A stretch of 64,000 nt of DNA from assembly GCA_003222675.1 (NCBI GenBank), contig QHWT01000040.1, positions 177,475-241,474 of the forward strand. Direction: 5' to 3'. The notes under the pieces were generated by a model. That model searched no databases. It was not told the DNA's origin and was given only the letters and a program-made list of their open reading frames with translations. Source of the DNA: Acidobacteriota bacterium (GTDB lineage Bacteria; Acidobacteriota; Vicinamibacteria; Vicinamibacterales; 2-12-FULL-66-21). Both the position numbers and the translations under genes were made by a program. Shown piece after piece: positions 46,309-53,913 of this stretch; within the stretch, counting starts at the first letter, position 1, and every line of letters starts with the position of its first letter.

Positions 46309-46665
46309 CCGAGGCGCGAGGTGCGACAGCCGAGGACCGGGGGCCGAGGTTCGAGGTCCGGCCTGCCGCGGCGAAGTCGCGAAGCGGCGGAAGCGGGTCT
46401 CACGCAGAGGCGCAAAGGCGCAGAGCGTCAAAGGCACGCCGCGGGTCACGCGAATACGCGCGGAGCGCGTGACGACGTCCGCCGGTGCCGGCCTGCGGCC
46501 GGCATGACGGAGATCGTCCGCGAACGACAGAAACGAGCGCCCGTGAACACTGGGGCGTTCGTTTCTGTATTCGCGGGCGATCTCCCCCGCGCGAAGCGCG
46601 GTCCGGCGGACGTCTCGCGTATTCTCTGCGCCTCGGCGCCTCGGCGTGAGATCACGGTCGTGATC
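46309..46665. repeat. Large nested hairpin element between ruvA and ruvB
   Basis: GAGG(C/T)(C)CG words (46309-46360) and a GCCGAAG-type palindrome are followed by a hairpin with outer arms TCTCACGCAGAGGCGCAAAG (46398) and CTCTGCGCCTCGGCGCC...GTGAGA (46625-46655). The innermost stem, 46510-46542 with 46552-46584, has 33-base arms with only a few mismatches. The 386-base gap between ruvA and ruvB holds no gene. Confidence 0.9.
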
Positions 46666-46687
46666 CGCGTCACTCCGCCGCCAGTCC

Positions 46688-47290
46688 TCATACCCTCATC
46701 ATTGCACGGAGAATGTCTCGCACGAGCTGTTCGAATGGTGCGTCGGGAGTTCTCTTCAACACCGCGTCGATGGCTTTCTCCGCGGCGACGCGCTGGTAGC
46801 CGAGGTTCGTCAACGCGGAGAGCAGATCGTCTCGCAGCTGGTCGTCGGGACTTGCTTGGACAGCCGTCGCGCCCGCGGGCTGGAGCGCCGACGGGAGACG
46901 ATCCTTCAGCTCGAGGCCGATGCGTTCGGCGGTCTTCTTGCCAACGCCGGGGATCTTCGTCAAACGCGCGACATCCTGCGATCGGATCGCGCGCACGAGT
47001 TCGCCGGCGTCGATCCCCGACAACACGGCCAGCGCCAGCTTCGGCCCGATGCCGCTGATGGTGATCAAGCGCTCGAAGAGATCCTGCTCGATGGCCGAGC
47101 CGAATCCGTACAGTGCGATGACGTCTTCGCGCACGTGCGTGTGCACGCGCAGCGTCACGTCCGCTCCCGCGTCGCCAATGCCGTAGAAAGTGGAGAGCGG
47201 CACGAGCACGTCGTAGCCGACACCCGCGACATCGATTATGAGGCGGGTCGGCGCTTTTTCGACGAGCGTCCCCTTCAATCGGGCAATCAC
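46688..47290 (-). CDS. ruvA: RuvA, Holliday junction DNA-binding protein
   Basis: The start is GTG 47290, overlapping the ruvC stop (GTGA), giving MIARLKGTLVEKAPTRLIID and 200 residues. The OB-fold N-domain contains GVGYDVLVPLSTFY. The two helix-hairpin-helix motifs lie at LITISGIGPKLALAVLS and LTKIPGVGKKTAERIGLELKDRL. The C-terminal domain III (DDLLSALTNLGYQRVAAEKAID) contacts RuvB. All three domains are complete. Confidence 0.96.
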   Translation of the reverse strand: MIARLKGTLVEKAPTRLIIDVAGVGYDVLVPLSTFYGIGDAGADVTLRVHTHVREDVIALYGFGSAIEQDLFERLITISGIGPKLALAVLSGIDAGELVRAIRSQDVARLTKIPGVGKKTAERIGLELKDRLPSALQPAGATAVQASPDDQLRDDLLSALTNLGYQRVAAEKAIDAVLKRTPDAPFEQLVRDILRAMMRV

Positions 47291-47844
47291 GGCCGGTATG
47301 CTCGCCAGCTTCGCGGCATGGCCGGCGATCGGCCGCGGAGCTGTGCATCGCTTCGAATCGCGTTCGCCACGGCGCCGTGCGACGAATGCACGTGGCACAC
47401 GGCCACGGCCAGCGCGTCCGCCGCGTCGTGGGGCGTGGGCACCGACTCGAGCCCGAGCAGCAGCTTGATCATCTGGCCGATCTGGTGCTTCTCGGCGCGG
47501 CCGAATCCCACGACAGCCCGCTTGATTTCGGCCGGGGCGTACTCGATCACAGCCACACCTGCCTGTGACGCTGCCAGCAGCGCGACCCCGCGCGCGTGCC
47601 CGAGCTTCAGTGCGCTGCGGACGTTCTTGGCGTGGAAGACGTTCTCAATCGCGACGCAATCCGGCCGGTGTTCCGCGAGCAGCGCGGTGAGCCCCGCGTG
47701 AATCAGGAGCAGCCTGTCTGGGAATAATGTGTGGGCGGGCGCGGTGAGCGCGCCGCAAATGACGAGACGATGACGGCTGCCATCGGTGTCGATGCAGCCG
47801 TAACCCGTGCGCTCGGAACCGGGATCGATCCCGAAGATCTTCAT
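47287..47844 (-). CDS. ruvC: RuvC, Holliday junction resolvase
   Basis: The 185-residue RNase-H-fold nuclease has the acidic residues Asp7 (MKIFGIDPG), Glu67 (VAIENVF) and the pair in PHDAADALAVAVCH, with FGRAEKHQIGQMI in between. It cuts Holliday junctions as part of the RuvABC complex. It is translationally coupled to ruvA. Upstream toward yebC lie two 222-base repeat copies. Confidence 0.97.
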   Translation of the reverse strand: MKIFGIDPGSERTGYGCIDTDGSRHRLVICGALTAPAHTLFPDRLLLIHAGLTALLAEHRPDCVAIENVFHAKNVRSALKLGHARGVALLAASQAGVAVIEYAPAEIKRAVVGFGRAEKHQIGQMIKLLLGLESVPTPHDAADALAVAVCHVHSSHGAVANAIRSDAQLRGRSPAMPRSWRAYRP

Positions 47845-47850
47845 AAGTTC

Positions 47851-48300
47851 CGGGGGGCTTCGCCCCGCCGGACCCCCCTACACACTCGCTCGCGGGGGGC
47901 TTCTCTTGGGTGGCGGGGACCCCTGCACCCCGCCAGGCTCACTCCGCTACGCTCGCTCTTCGCAGCTCGCGCCGCTCCGTTCGCACACTCCCGCTCCGCC
48001 TTGGCCCGCCGTAGCCGCGTTGCGGCGGAGGCGGCTCGTGTGGCTCGCACCCTGCGCGTGCTCGCGGGCGATAAGTTGCGGGGGGCTTCGCGCCGCCGGA
48101 CCTCCCTACACACTCGCTCGCGGGGGGCTTCTCTTGGGTGGCGGGGACCCCTGCACCCCGCCAGGCTCACTCCGCTGCGCTCGCTCTTCGCAGCTCGCGC
48201 CGCTCCGTTCGCACACTCCCGCTCCGCCTTGGCCCGCCGTAGCCGCGTTGCGGCGGAGGCGGCTCGTGTGGCTCGCACGCTGCGCGTGCTCGCGGGCAGC
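47851..48300. repeat. Two near-identical copies of a 222-base repeat between ruvC and yebC
   Basis: The unit begins CGGGGGGCTTCGCCCCGCCG and includes GGGGACCCCTGCACCCCGCC, CTCACTCCGCTACGCTCGCT and TGCGGCGGAGGCGGCTCGTG. It occurs at 47851-48072 and 48079-48300, 228 bases apart, with only a few differences. It is full of short palindromes. Both strands read open, but the translations are Arg/Ala-rich and identical between the copies, so no protein is supported. It occupies nearly all of the 469-base gap. Confidence 0.95.
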
Positions 48301-48313
48301 GCAGATCTCACGG

Positions 48314-49063
48314 TCACGCCAACGAGGCCTCGATCTCCTTCTCCGCGATGTCGGCGTTCGTCCACACCTTCTTGGTGTCTTCGTGCTCCTCGAGCAGTTC
48401 CATCAGCTTGACCATCTGCTGGGCGGCCTTCCCCTCCAGCTTGATATAGTTCTGCGGCAGCATCGCGATCTCCGCGGCCGCAGGCTCGATGCCGAGCCCC
48501 TTCACCGCCTCGTGCACGGAGGGAAACACCTCCGGCGACGAGACGATCTCCCAATTATCCTCATCGTCTTTCATGTCGTCGGCGCCGGCGTCGATTGCCG
48601 CGGCGAGCAGCTTCTCCTCGTCGGCCTTGCTCTTCTCGACGACGATGTAGCCCTTCTTGTCGAACATCCAGGCGACGCTGTTTGCTTCGCCCAGATTTCC
48701 GCCGTGCTTCGAGAGTGTGTGGCGCATCTCGCCGACGGTGCGGTTCTTGTTGTCGGTGAGCACCTCGATCATGATCGCGACGCCGCCGGGCCCGTAAGCC
48801 TCGTACATGATTTCCTCGTACGAGACGCCGGGCAGCTCGCCCGTGCCGCGCTGGATCGCGCGCTTGATGTTGTCGGCGGGCATGTTGGCCGACTTCGCTT
48901 CCGCGACAATGGTGCGCAGGCGCGGGTTGGTGTCGATGTCGCCGCCGCCGTTGCGCGCCGCGACCGTCAGTTCCTTGATGATGCGCGTGAAGATCTTGCC
49001 GCGCTTGGCGTCGGCCGCGCCCTTCTTGTGCTTGATGGTGTGCCATTTGGAATGGCCGGACAT
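48314..49063 (-). CDS. yebC: YebC/PmpR-type protein (TACO1 family)
   Basis: From the ATG at 49063 the protein has 249 residues and begins MSGHSKWHTIKHKKGAADAKRG, the invariant family start. PRLRTIVAEAKSANMPADNIKRAI, GTGELPGVSYEEIMYEAYGPGGVA, EVLTDNKNRTVGEMRH and IKLEGKAAQQMVKLMELLEEHEDTKKVW follow. It was long viewed as a transcription regulator, and recent work links the family to relief of ribosome stalling at proline-rich motifs. yebC next to ruvC is a very common arrangement. Confidence 0.96.
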   Translation of the reverse strand: MSGHSKWHTIKHKKGAADAKRGKIFTRIIKELTVAARNGGGDIDTNPRLRTIVAEAKSANMPADNIKRAIQRGTGELPGVSYEEIMYEAYGPGGVAIMIEVLTDNKNRTVGEMRHTLSKHGGNLGEANSVAWMFDKKGYIVVEKSKADEEKLLAAAIDAGADDMKDDEDNWEIVSSPEVFPSVHEAVKGLGIEPAAAEIAMLPQNYIKLEGKAAQQMVKLMELLEEHEDTKKVWTNADIAEKEIEASLA

Positions 49064-49139
49064 GGCAATACTCCAGGGAATCTTCGTGAATTGCGAAGAA
49101 AAATGACCGTCTATCCTACCATGCGCCTCACGTTCGCTC

Positions 49140-49277
49140 AATCGGGCGGCTTCCGCCTTCCGTCTTCGCGCGTAGCGCTTCCGCCTTCGCCGAAGGCTCC
49201 GGCGGAGGCTGGTCGGGCGGAAGAATCAGCGCGCCCGATTTCTTCCGGCTAAAGCCGGAAGCCACAAGACTGCAAGT
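49140..49277. repeat. TTCCGCC palindromic repeat upstream of yebC
   Basis: GGCTTCCGCCTTCCGTCTTC through GGAGGCTGGTCGGGCGGAAG is an intergenic relative of the queA insertion. TTCTTCCGGCTAAAGCCGGAAGCCAC, another stem-loop, follows. Confidence 0.9.
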
Positions 49278-49278
49278 G

Positions 49279-50235
49279 TCACTCCGTGCGCATCAACTGC
49301 GCCTTGGAGAGCAGCGCGGACCTCAGCGTCGACTGGCGGAAACGGATCGACGCGCCGTCACGCGGCGCGATCGTGCTCTCCCACGTCCAGATGTAATCGT
49401 CGTTGACGAAATCCGCACGCAGCGCCACGTCGATCCTCGTCCCACGCTCGCATCGCACGGGCGTTGACCACGGCAGCAACGCGCGTCCATAGACGAGAGT
49501 CGGACCGGTGGGACCGGTGGACAGCGACACACCGGGAGACAAACGGGCGTCGAACCACAACATGACGCCGTGGCCGGTTCCCGTCTCGCAGATCTCCCAT
49601 TCGAGCGGCGCCCGAAAGCTGCACGCGCGGGTCACGCGGTAATCGATCTCCGCCCAGCGCCGCGGCGCGCTCAAGAGCCGCCCATCGTCGGCTGCCATGC
49701 GCCAGAGCGCGTCGGTCGCCACCTCGCGCGCGGCGGCAAAGTCCAGCCCGTCGGATGCGGCGTCCCACCCGGCGACGGCGGCGTCGTACGTCCGAGGCGC
49801 CTCGACGACCGCGCCCGAGATGGTGTCGCTGAGCGGGATCATCGTCCCGCCCGCCCGCAGGTGCCGGTCTCGCGCATCGATGAGCACGGGGAGAGCGTCG
49901 GCACGAAGCGGCAGCTGCCCGCGGATATCGGCAACCATGACGTCGACACGCTCGGGCAGATCGATCGTCCGCGACGACCCTTCGATGAACGTAATGCGAT
50001 CGCCGCAGCCATTGGCCTGCGCGAGCGTGCGCGCGAGGCCGATGATCGGCTCCGGTTCGACCGCATATACGCGCGCGGCACCCGCACGACATGCCAGAAG
50101 CGCGAAGATTCCCGGTCCGGTGCCAATGTCGAGCACGACCGACCCCTCGCGAACGGTCTCACGTACGGCGTCCGCGTACGCGCGGACGCGCACGGTATCG
50201 GCGAGCATCTTCGCGTAGGCGATGAGGTCGTACAT
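49279..50235 (-). CDS. Class I SAM methyltransferase, protein-arginine-methyltransferase-like
   Basis: From the ATG at 50235 (MYDLIAYAKMLADTVRVRAYADAVRE) the protein has 318 residues. Motif I VVLDIGTGPGIFALLACRAGA, then VYAVEPE and a beta-barrel half with GTMIPLSDTISG, give the PRMT-like layout. The double-Glu loop is not clear. It closes the presumed lasso-peptide cluster and overlaps the end of the HPr-kinase-like gene, so it is co-translated. It may modify the peptide product, or act on a host protein as PRMT-like enzymes do in similar clusters. Confidence 0.75.
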   Translation of the reverse strand: MYDLIAYAKMLADTVRVRAYADAVRETVREGSVVLDIGTGPGIFALLACRAGAARVYAVEPEPIIGLARTLAQANGCGDRITFIEGSSRTIDLPERVDVMVADIRGQLPLRADALPVLIDARDRHLRAGGTMIPLSDTISGAVVEAPRTYDAAVAGWDAASDGLDFAAAREVATDALWRMAADDGRLLSAPRRWAEIDYRVTRACSFRAPLEWEICETGTGHGVMLWFDARLSPGVSLSTGPTGPTLVYGRALLPWSTPVRCERGTRIDVALRADFVNDDYIWTWESTIAPRDGASIRFRQSTLRSALLSKAQLMRTE

Positions 50236-51341
50236 CACGGGGTCCGGGGTCCGAGGTCCGAGGGGCGAGGTCCGAGGTCCGAGGGGCGAGGTCCGAGGTC
50301 CGAGGGCCGAGGTGCAACTACGGCGCTGCGACACGTGCCTGCCGCGCCGAAGCCGCGAAGCGGCGAAGGCGGGTGGCTTCCGCCTTCAGGCGGAAGAGAC
50401 TTCGCATACGTACAGATCTCTTCCGCTGCCCCGGCAAGCCGGCTGTGGCCGTGGCGCAGTCGCAGCCGCAGGATCGGCACGGATGTCGCGATCGAGGCGA
50501 GGCGATCGAACGTGCGTTCAAGCTGTTCGCGATCCTCGATGTCGAGGAGGTACGCGTACTTTACGAGGCCCATCAATCTCGCCGAGGCGCGGCAGCGCCG
50601 AATCCTCACTGTCGGATCGGAGGCGCCACGCTCGGACAACAGGAACAGCGCGCGCAGCGGGCTCGGCTGACGATGGAATCGCAGCGCGCCGCCGTTCACG
50701 CGGCGCTTGCGTGTGTAGTGCGCGACGGGGCCGCCGGTGGTCCCGCGTCGCAAGGCGCGCGACGGACCGTCGGGCCATAGCCGGAGACCCGGGTACGCGG
50801 GCAGCACATTCAACCCTCCCGCGCGTGATTCGAGTGCAAGGCAATCGTCGGAAAGGATCCGGCCGCCACCCGAGGCGACGGCGGCGGCGAGCGTGGACTT
50901 GCCGCGGCCCGTCGGCCCCGCAAATGCGAGCGCCCCGATGCCGGCGATGCGCACGGCGCTGGCGTGCAGCAGCAACCGCCCGCGACGGCTCAGCGCGAGC
51001 GGGAGCACCTGGTCGAGCAGCAGATGCCGCAGGGTGTCGTCCGGCGCGCGCGATGGACACGCGCGGATCTGCGCGCCGTCGCGGCTGACCAGGAAATCGG
51101 CCAGGTCGCGAAATCGGAGCAGGTAGCCATCGTCGGTCCGTGCGAACGAGAGCCACGGCGCCTGCCGTCCGATCCGCCAGTGGTGAAACCAGTTGTGGCT
51201 GATTGCCTCGCGATCGCCCGGCGGCTCTCGTTCGATCGTGCACGCAGGATCGAACGCATCGCCCGGCTCGAGGAGCGGAAGATCGATCGTGCTGACGATC
51301 GTCTCTCCGCAGAAGCGGTAGGCGCGCCTGTCAGCTCGCAT
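50235..51341 (-). CDS. HPr-kinase-like P-loop protein of RiPP clusters
   Basis: The open frame has 368 residues. The Walker A loop AFAGPTGRGKSTLAAAVA lies near residues 140-157, followed by RILSDDCLALE, as in HPr kinase C-terminal domains. Such proteins occur in lasso-peptide clusters and, in paeninodin-type systems, related kinases phosphorylate the precursor C-terminus. The sequence after about residue 312 (SLPPEGGSHPPSPLRGFG, then PRPSDLGPRPSDLG words) comes from two repeat insertions. The native C-terminus is probably near AAEEICTYAK. It lies between the precursor gene and the PRMT-like gene. Confidence 0.75.
   Translation of the reverse strand: MRADRRAYRFCGETIVSTIDLPLLEPGDAFDPACTIEREPPGDREAISHNWFHHWRIGRQAPWLSFARTDDGYLLRFRDLADFLVSRDGAQIRACPSRAPDDTLRHLLLDQVLPLALSRRGRLLLHASAVRIAGIGALAFAGPTGRGKSTLAAAVASGGGRILSDDCLALESRAGGLNVLPAYPGLRLWPDGPSRALRRGTTGGPVAHYTRKRRVNGGALRFHRQPSPLRALFLLSERGASDPTVRIRRCRASARLMGLVKYAYLLDIEDREQLERTFDRLASIATSVPILRLRLRHGHSRLAGAAEEICTYAKSLPPEGGSHPPSPLRGFGAAGTCRSAVVAPRPSDLGPRPSDLGPRPSDLGPRTP
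50238..50405. repeat. Composite repeat inside the 3' end of the HPr-kinase-like gene
   Basis: GGGTCCGAGGTCCGAGG-type words (about 50238-50312) are followed by CGCCGAAGCCGCGAAGCGGCG and the palindrome GGCTTCCGCCTTCAGGCGGAAG (50374-50395). The first word equals that in tilS, the second palindrome that at 44099. Confidence 0.9.
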
Positions 51342-51377
51342 GAACGAAACAGGCTGCTGAAGACCACAGCCTGATTG

Positions 51378-51435
51378 GTAAAATGCCGAATCCCGAGTGC
51401 CGAATGTGAATCAGCTGAGCATTGGGCATTTAGCC
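51378..51435. repeat. ATGCCGAA word-repeat tract upstream of the HPr-kinase-like gene
   Basis: AAAATGCCGAATCCCGAGTGCCGAATGTG is followed by its partial inverse GAGCATTGGGCATT. It covers part of the 147-base gap between the precursor gene and the kinase-like gene. Confidence 0.7.
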
Positions 51436-51488
51436 ATCGTCATTGCCAACGGCTTTCTCACAACGTGGTCTCGCGGTCTCGCACCAAC

Positions 51489-51668
51489 TCATGGACCCTG
51501 GCGGAACATGTTCCCCTGATCCTTGGTCGTAATGCCGCCGGTCTCGGTCAGCTTGCTGATGCGGCCGTAATCGATCAGCCGCGGCGCTTCGTAAGGCTTC
51601 CGCGCGCCTGCCGATCGGCGACGATCCTCGCGTTCGGTTCGGCGCGTTGGCGTGTGTCGTTCCGTCAC
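51489..51668 (-). CDS. Lasso-type RiPP precursor peptide
   Basis: The start is GTG 51668, overlapping the cyclase stop (GTGA), giving 59 residues. The stretch YEAPRLIDYGRISKLT matches the lasso-leader pattern YxxPxLxxxGxxxxLT recognised by PqqD-like B1 proteins. The C-terminus is ETGGITTKDQGNMFRQGP. If the core starts at the first Gly (GGITTKDQ...), Asp7 could close a seven-residue ring as in xanthomonins. If it starts at the second Gly, no acidic residue stands at 7-9. The core boundary is therefore uncertain. It is too short to be found by length alone; context and leader motif support it. Confidence 0.75.
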   Translation of the reverse strand: MTERHTPTRRTEREDRRRSAGARKPYEAPRLIDYGRISKLTETGGITTKDQGNMFRQGP

Positions 51669-53521
51669 GACGTGACTCCTTCGATGTGCCGCAACCAGAG
51701 CTCGACGGCCGCGACGGCCCAGACCGGTCCGGTCAACGCAATGTACGCCGCATCTCCATGCCTGTAAAGCTCGATGAGCCGATCGTACTGGGACCGCGCG
51801 GCGGCGGCGTCGACCCAGCCGGCGCGCGCCGTGCAGAGATCGTCGAACAACCGACGGCCGCCAAGACACTCCAACGTGTCGACGAACGTCGAGGAGAACT
51901 CCGCCTTGTCGCGACGCCGCCTCACCACATCCGGCAGATCGTTGCCGAGCGCGCGTCGGATGACGACCTTCGTCTCGCCGTCGGCCCATCGCTCGGACTC
52001 CGGGAGCGCGAACCCGAACTCCGCCACGCGTCGATCGTTGAACGGCTGGCGTTGTTCGATCCCCGCGAATGCGGCGGCGCGATCCTCGAGCTCGTCGCCG
52101 ATTGCCTGGACGGCGCTGCTCGTGATGGCGTACATCTCGCGCTGGACGTGCGAGCGGAATGCTCCCCGCTCCGGCCGGCGCAGGCGATCGCGGAGCCCGG
52201 CGCGTGCCGCGAACTCCGGACGGATCCACTCGAACGCGGGCGGCGGCGTTCCGGCGATCGCACGCGCGACCGGTTTGATGGCGCCCGGAATCAGCGGCGC
52301 GATCACCGCGCGCGCGAGCGCCAGTCGCGAACGGCCGCCCGACCGATCGTGGTCGGCCCACCACCGCCCGGCCGCGGCGAGCATGCGTCCCTCACACACG
52401 AGATCCGCAATCTGCGACGGACGGCTGCCGCTGAACCAGTCGTCGCCGCCGTATCCCGTCAACACGATGTCAACGTCCGCAGCCGCGCGGAGGCGCAATG
52501 GATCCAGCGACGATCCATTCGGAAACGCCGGCAGGTCCCGGTAGCGCGCGACCTCTGCTTCAATCTGCCGACGGCTGGGTGCGACGGCATCGAGCCGCGT
52601 CGACGTCATTGACCAGTGGCGCACGACCGCGTCGATATACAGCGTCTCGTCGCACGACGCCTGCGGGTACGTCAGCGAGAATGCGTGCACCGCTGCGGAC
52701 TCCCCCGCGCGGTGCAGACGCGCGGCGACTCCGGCAATTGCCGACGAGTCGACGCCTCCACTGAGAAATACGCCGACACCCCTCGTGGCATTCCGCACGC
52801 GACATCTCACGGCCGCTTCGAAGAGATGCGCGAACTCGTCGGCGTAATCCTCGGCGCGCGCGTGCTCGACGCGGGCCTCGGGATCGAAGTCCCAGTAACG
52901 GCAGACGCGAGTGCCTGCGCTCGATACGAGCAGCACGTGCGCGGCCGGCAGACGCTTCACGCTCAGCCACAGCGTTTCGTCGATCGTCGCGGGCGCGGCG
53001 GCGAGGTGCTCGGCCACGATCCCTTCGTTGATCGTCTGCGGAATGTCCGGATGCCTGAGGATCTGTTGCGGTTCCGATGCCACCGCGACGATATTCCCGC
53101 CGTGCGCGTAAAACAGCGGACGCTGCCCGAAGACGTCTCGCGCGCAGAAGAGGCGCTGGCCGTCCGCGTCCCAGATCGCGAACGCGAAATCACCGAGCAA
53201 TGTTGCCGGCGCATCCTCGTGCCACCGTTCGTATGCGGCAAGGACGAGCGTGGCGTCGCTCGCGCCGGGCGGCGACCCGAGCGCCGCAATCAACTCGTCG
53301 CGATTATCGAGGCGCCCGTCGAACGCGATGGCGTGGCCGTTTGAATGGACGAGGGATCGCGGATCTGATGATCGCCGGGGGCGAGATCCGATGACGACCG
53401 GGCCGGCGTGCCACGTGTGCGGCGGACCGGGCGCGCGATGCGCCGCCGCGTCCAGCATGGCCGGCACACGCTCGAGATGATCGCGCGCGTCCGCGGCGAA
53501 CACGGCCGCAATCGCGCTCAT
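51665..53521 (-). CDS. Asparagine-synthetase-like lasso peptide cyclase (C protein)
   Basis: The 618-residue protein starts MSAIAAVF. Position 2 is Ser, so the glutaminase Cys is missing, as in lasso cyclases. The N-terminal half keeps the Ntn-like fold (GHAIAFDGRLDNRDEL, LLGDFAFAIWD, CARDVFGQRPLFYA). The synthetase half has the ATP loop FLSGGVDSSAIAG (about residues 250-262), VLTGYGGDDWF and RRRRDKAEFSS. It would activate the acidic side chain and form the macrolactam. It overlaps the PqqD-like gene upstream (ATGA) and the precursor downstream (GTGA). Confidence 0.85.
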   Translation of the reverse strand: MSAIAAVFAADARDHLERVPAMLDAAAHRAPGPPHTWHAGPVVIGSRPRRSSDPRSLVHSNGHAIAFDGRLDNRDELIAALGSPPGASDATLVLAAYERWHEDAPATLLGDFAFAIWDADGQRLFCARDVFGQRPLFYAHGGNIVAVASEPQQILRHPDIPQTINEGIVAEHLAAAPATIDETLWLSVKRLPAAHVLLVSSAGTRVCRYWDFDPEARVEHARAEDYADEFAHLFEAAVRCRVRNATRGVGVFLSGGVDSSAIAGVAARLHRAGESAAVHAFSLTYPQASCDETLYIDAVVRHWSMTSTRLDAVAPSRRQIEAEVARYRDLPAFPNGSSLDPLRLRAAADVDIVLTGYGGDDWFSGSRPSQIADLVCEGRMLAAAGRWWADHDRSGGRSRLALARAVIAPLIPGAIKPVARAIAGTPPPAFEWIRPEFAARAGLRDRLRRPERGAFRSHVQREMYAITSSAVQAIGDELEDRAAAFAGIEQRQPFNDRRVAEFGFALPESERWADGETKVVIRRALGNDLPDVVRRRRDKAEFSSTFVDTLECLGGRRLFDDLCTARAGWVDAAAARSQYDRLIELYRHGDAAYIALTGPVWAVAAVELWLRHIEGVTS

Positions 53522-53796
53522 GCCGGCCCGCGCGGCAGCTCGTCAGACCGAACGATCAGCCCGCGCGACGAGAGATTCTCGATGAGGGCCTTCACGTCAC
53601 GATCGATCTGCGCGGCGTCGGCATCGTATTCCTCCGCGAGGGTCTGAACGATCCGTTCGATCGGCATGCCCGCATCGAGCAGCGTCCAGATGCGCGTGCC
53701 CACAGCGTTCAATCCGAAGTAACGTCCGCTCGCGAGGTCCAGAATGACTGCTTCTCCCTCGAGATCGCGGAAGACGACATCCGGGCTGAGTCGCAT
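53518..53796 (-). CDS. PqqD-like RiPP recognition protein (lasso B1 type)
   Basis: This 92-residue protein has FRDLEGEAVILDLASGRYFGLNAVGTRIWTLLDAG and a helical C-half with VQTLAEEYDADAAQIDRDVKALIENLSSRGLI. This is the PqqD winged-helix (RRE) pattern that binds the YxxP leader motif. It is the first of the coupled genes for cyclase and precursor. In complete lasso systems it works with the B2 transglutaminase-like peptidase, which I cannot find in this window. Confidence 0.88.
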   Translation of the reverse strand: MRLSPDVVFRDLEGEAVILDLASGRYFGLNAVGTRIWTLLDAGMPIERIVQTLAEEYDADAAQIDRDVKALIENLSSRGLIVRSDELPRGPA

Positions 53797-53814
53797 ATGT
53801 GTGTTCGTTGAGAG

Positions 53815-53912
53815 GACGGTTGTCGGAGGACGGCCCAGGAGGAGATCTCCGACAACGGACTCAGAGAACGATCCGTCCTCCGAGAACCGTCCTCTGTCGC
53901 CTCTCCTCCGTT
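53815..53912. repeat. Inverted GAGGACGGTT word repeat
   Basis: GAGAGGACGGTTGTCGGAGG at the left has its inverse, CCGTCCTCCGAGAACCGTCCTC, at the right, around CTCCGACAACGG. The same word forms the inner arms of 25344-25566. It fills the gap between the PqqD-like and methyltransferase genes. Confidence 0.9.
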
Positions 53913-53913
53913 T

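Noticed and set aside
47841..48411. Long open frames on both strands over the 222-base repeats
   Set aside because: The translation is Arg/Ala-rich, repeats itself with the DNA copies and is open on both strands because of GC bias.
51669..52364. N-terminal extension of the precursor peptide frame
   Set aside because: The frame runs through the cyclase gene in another phase. The GTG at 51668 coupled to the cyclase stop gives a proper leader peptide.
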